64,000 nucleotides of DNA from Candidatus Dormiibacterota bacterium (GTDB taxonomy: Bacteria; Chloroflexota; Dormibacteria; CF-121): the NCBI GenBank assembly GCA_035544955.1, contig DASZZN010000014.1:124001-188000 (forward strand), given 5' to 3'. Every line of letters starts with the position of its first letter. Within the stretch, counting starts at the first letter, position 1. The notes beneath the pieces are model-generated. The model was not told where the DNA came from. It ran no database searches and saw only the letters and a list, made by a program, of their open reading frames with translations. Below, piece by piece: positions 62,576-64,000 of the stretch. The translations under genes were made by a program, and so were the position numbers.

Positions 62576-63821
62576 CTTCATCCACGAGCACCCGGACCTC
62601 GTCAAGGAGGGCGCGCGCAAGAAGGGCGAGCCGGCGCCGGTCGATGAGATCCTCCGCCTCGATGCGGAGCGCCGCGAGATGGTCACGAAGCTGGAGCAGC
62701 TGAAGGCCGAGCAAAACCGGCGATCGGCCGCCATGGCGAAGAGCCGCGACGAGGCGGCGGTCGAAGAGCTCCGCCGAATGCGGGACGAGGTCAAGGCCCT
62801 CGAGCAGAAGGTCGCGCCCATCGACGCCCGGCTCAACGCCCTGCTACTCGAAGTCCCGAACCCGCCGGATGATTCAGTACCGGAAGGGAAAGACGCCACC
62901 GACAATGTGACGGTCCGGACCTGGGGTCACGAAGGTCGCAAACCGCCCGGTTTCAAGATGCGGCCCCACTACGAAGTCGCCGAGCGGCTCGCCATCATCG
63001 ATTTCGAGCGCGCGGTCAAGGTCACCGGCTCTCGTTTCGTTTTCCTGAAGGGTGCCGGAGCACGGCTCGAGCGCGCGCTGATCAACTTCATGATGGACTT
63101 GCACATTCGTGAGCACGCGTATACGGAGATCCTGCCGCCGCAACTGGTGAATCGAGCTTCGATGACCGGCACCGGCCAGCTTCCGAAGTTCGAGGAGGAC
63201 GCCTTTCGCATCGAGAAGCGCGATCTCTTCCTGATCCCGACCGCCGAGGTGCCCGTCACAAATCTCTACCGCGACGAAGTGCTCGACGCCACGGATCTGC
63301 CCATCAAGCACGTCGCCTGGTCGACGAACTTTCGGAGCGAAGCGGGCGCCGCCGGCAAGGATACCCGTGGCTACATCCGGCTCCATCAGTTCAACAAGGT
63401 TGAGCTCGTGAAATTCGTCGAGCCTGCGACATCGATGGACGAGCTCGAGTCGCTGGTCAGGGACGCTGAGTCTGTGCTCCAGTTGCTCGAGATCCCCTAT
63501 CGAGTGCTGCTGATGTGCACCGGCGATATGGGGTTTGCTCAATGGAAGAAGTACGACCTTGAGGCCTACGTCCCCGGTGACGACCGCTACCTCGAGGTCT
63601 CGTCCTGTTCGAACTTCGGCGACTTCCAGGCGCGCCGCGCCAATATCCGGTATCGGGAGAAGGGCGGTAAGCCGCAGTTCGTCCATACCCTCAACGGGTC
63701 CGGCCTGGCCCTGCCGCGCACCGTGGTCGCGATCATCGAGAATTATCAGCAGGAGGACGGCACCATCCGAGTACCCGCTGCGCTGCGCACCTACATGGGT
63801 GGTCTCGACGTCATTCGGTGA
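62562..63821 (+). CDS. serS: Seryl-tRNA synthetase
   Basis: A 419-aa class II synthetase. The N-terminal long coiled-coil arm (residues about 30-100) binds the tRNA-Ser variable arm. [44 protein letters not shown] (motif 2) and [23 protein letters not shown] (motif 3) are present. ATG 62562 ([16 protein letters not shown]) matches the family start better than GTG 62553; both lie in the lysS end. Confidence 0.97.
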   Translation: MLSLNFIHEHPDLVKEGARKKGEPAPVDEILRLDAERREMVTKLEQLKAEQNRRSAAMAKSRDEAAVEELRRMRDEVKALEQKVAPIDARLNALLLEVPNPPDDSVPEGKDATDNVTVRTWGHEGRKPPGFKMRPHYEVAERLAIIDFERAVKVTGSRFVFLKGAGARLERALINFMMDLHIREHAYTEILPPQLVNRASMTGTGQLPKFEEDAFRIEKRDLFLIPTAEVPVTNLYRDEVLDATDLPIKHVAWSTNFRSEAGAAGKDTRGYIRLHQFNKVELVKFVEPATSMDELESLVRDAESVLQLLEIPYRVLLMCTGDMGFAQWKKYDLEAYVPGDDRYLEVSSCSNFGDFQARRANIRYREKGGKPQFVHTLNGSGLALPRTVVAIIENYQQEDGTIRVPAALRTYMGGLDVIR

Positions 63822-63884
63822 GCGGCGCGCTCCCGCAGACTTAGAGCGAAAGGAATCCGCTGATAGCCGGTTTGCATATGGCAG

Positions 63885-64000
63885 ATGGCCATCACGAACG
63901 TCCAACAGGGCGTCATCACCGAGGCGGAGTTCGCCAAGATCTGCATCCTTACCTCGAACGGGCGGCTCATCCCAACCCGTGCACTGGCGGACGACGATCG
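63885..64000 (+). CDS. Start of an unknown gene (3' partial)
   Basis: From ATG 63885 the frame stays open to the window edge: AITNVQQGVITEAEFAKICI, then LTSNGRLIPTRALADDD. The composition looks coding and no stop is seen in 38 codons. ATG 63878 starts a different, less convincing frame. Product cannot be named. Confidence 0.4.
   Translation, partial: MAITNVQQGVITEAEFAKICILTSNGRLIPTRALADDD

Overview
This is a 64 kb chromosomal window from a high-GC bacterium, by eye about two-thirds G+C. Gene density is high, most neighbours overlap by 1-14 nt, and many genes start with GTG, TTG or apparently CTG. There are many lipobox lipoproteins and no outer-membrane assembly genes. No IS element, prophage, CRISPR array or rRNA was seen. 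Gene content and style fit a Terrabacteria lineage such as Chloroflexota or Candidatus Dormibacterota; this placement is inference without a database search.

Layout. 1-3.3 kb: a B12-dependent acyl-CoA mutase operon (meaB end, large subunit, a 29-aa membrane micro-ORF, B12 subunit, metallo-hydrolase). The active-site pair F80/Q198 points to isobutyryl-CoA rather than methylmalonyl-CoA. 3.3-10.4 kb: housekeeping and envelope genes (L,D-transpeptidase, ribosomal protein L25, MscS, MFS transporter, RarA, small membrane proteins). 10.5-18.3 kb: an osmoprotectant (OpuC-type) ABC importer whose binding protein appears circularly permuted. It is followed by a PhnD-like binding protein, a cupin, a sarcosine-oxidase-like flavoenzyme, a betaine-homocysteine-methyltransferase-like enzyme and two tiny paralogous membrane proteins. 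Together these suggest uptake and stepwise demethylation of glycine betaine. 18.4-26.4 kb: DMT exporter, PadR-regulated MacB-type ABC operon with a quinone-oxidoreductase-like enzyme, two tRNAs (Pro-CGG, Arg-CCT), nitrobindin, an SDR and a DUF1684 protein. 26.4-35.2 kb: zinc-ribbon SF1 helicase, two membrane glycosyltransferases, trpS, a lipoprotein and a Wzx-like flippase. 35.2-44.1 kb: apt, PfkB kinase, ahcY and metK (methyl cycle), then a GDP-D-rhamnose cassette (rmd, manC, gmd, phosphohexomutase, PMI-type cupin). 44.2-56.4 kb: a membrane protein, a LIV-type amino-acid importer operon extended by a beta-propeller lipoprotein and a second binding protein, a TPR protein, and a polar amino-acid ABC importer. 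56.5-64 kb: DUF2087 protein, coaX, dus, a lipoprotein, greA, a FAD oxidoreductase without a normal start, lysS, serS and the beginning of an unknown gene.

The strongest window-wide signal is not a gene. At least 18 genes have a TANNNT (-10-like) hexamer ending 5-8 nt before the start codon, most often exactly TAGACT, and no Shine-Dalgarno sequence. This implies widespread leaderless transcription. A second class of genes (rplY, proX-like, helicase, livJ, TPR protein, glutamine-type binding protein) has good Shine-Dalgarno sequences. One AT-rich patch (9962-9968) appears to be the -10 element of two divergent leaderless genes at once.

Other points worth following are the permuted binding protein, the mutase micro-ORF, an 18-bp operator between the betaine genes, a structured helicase leader, and a family of CCCTCCCC/GGGGAGGG palindromic repeats at gene ends.
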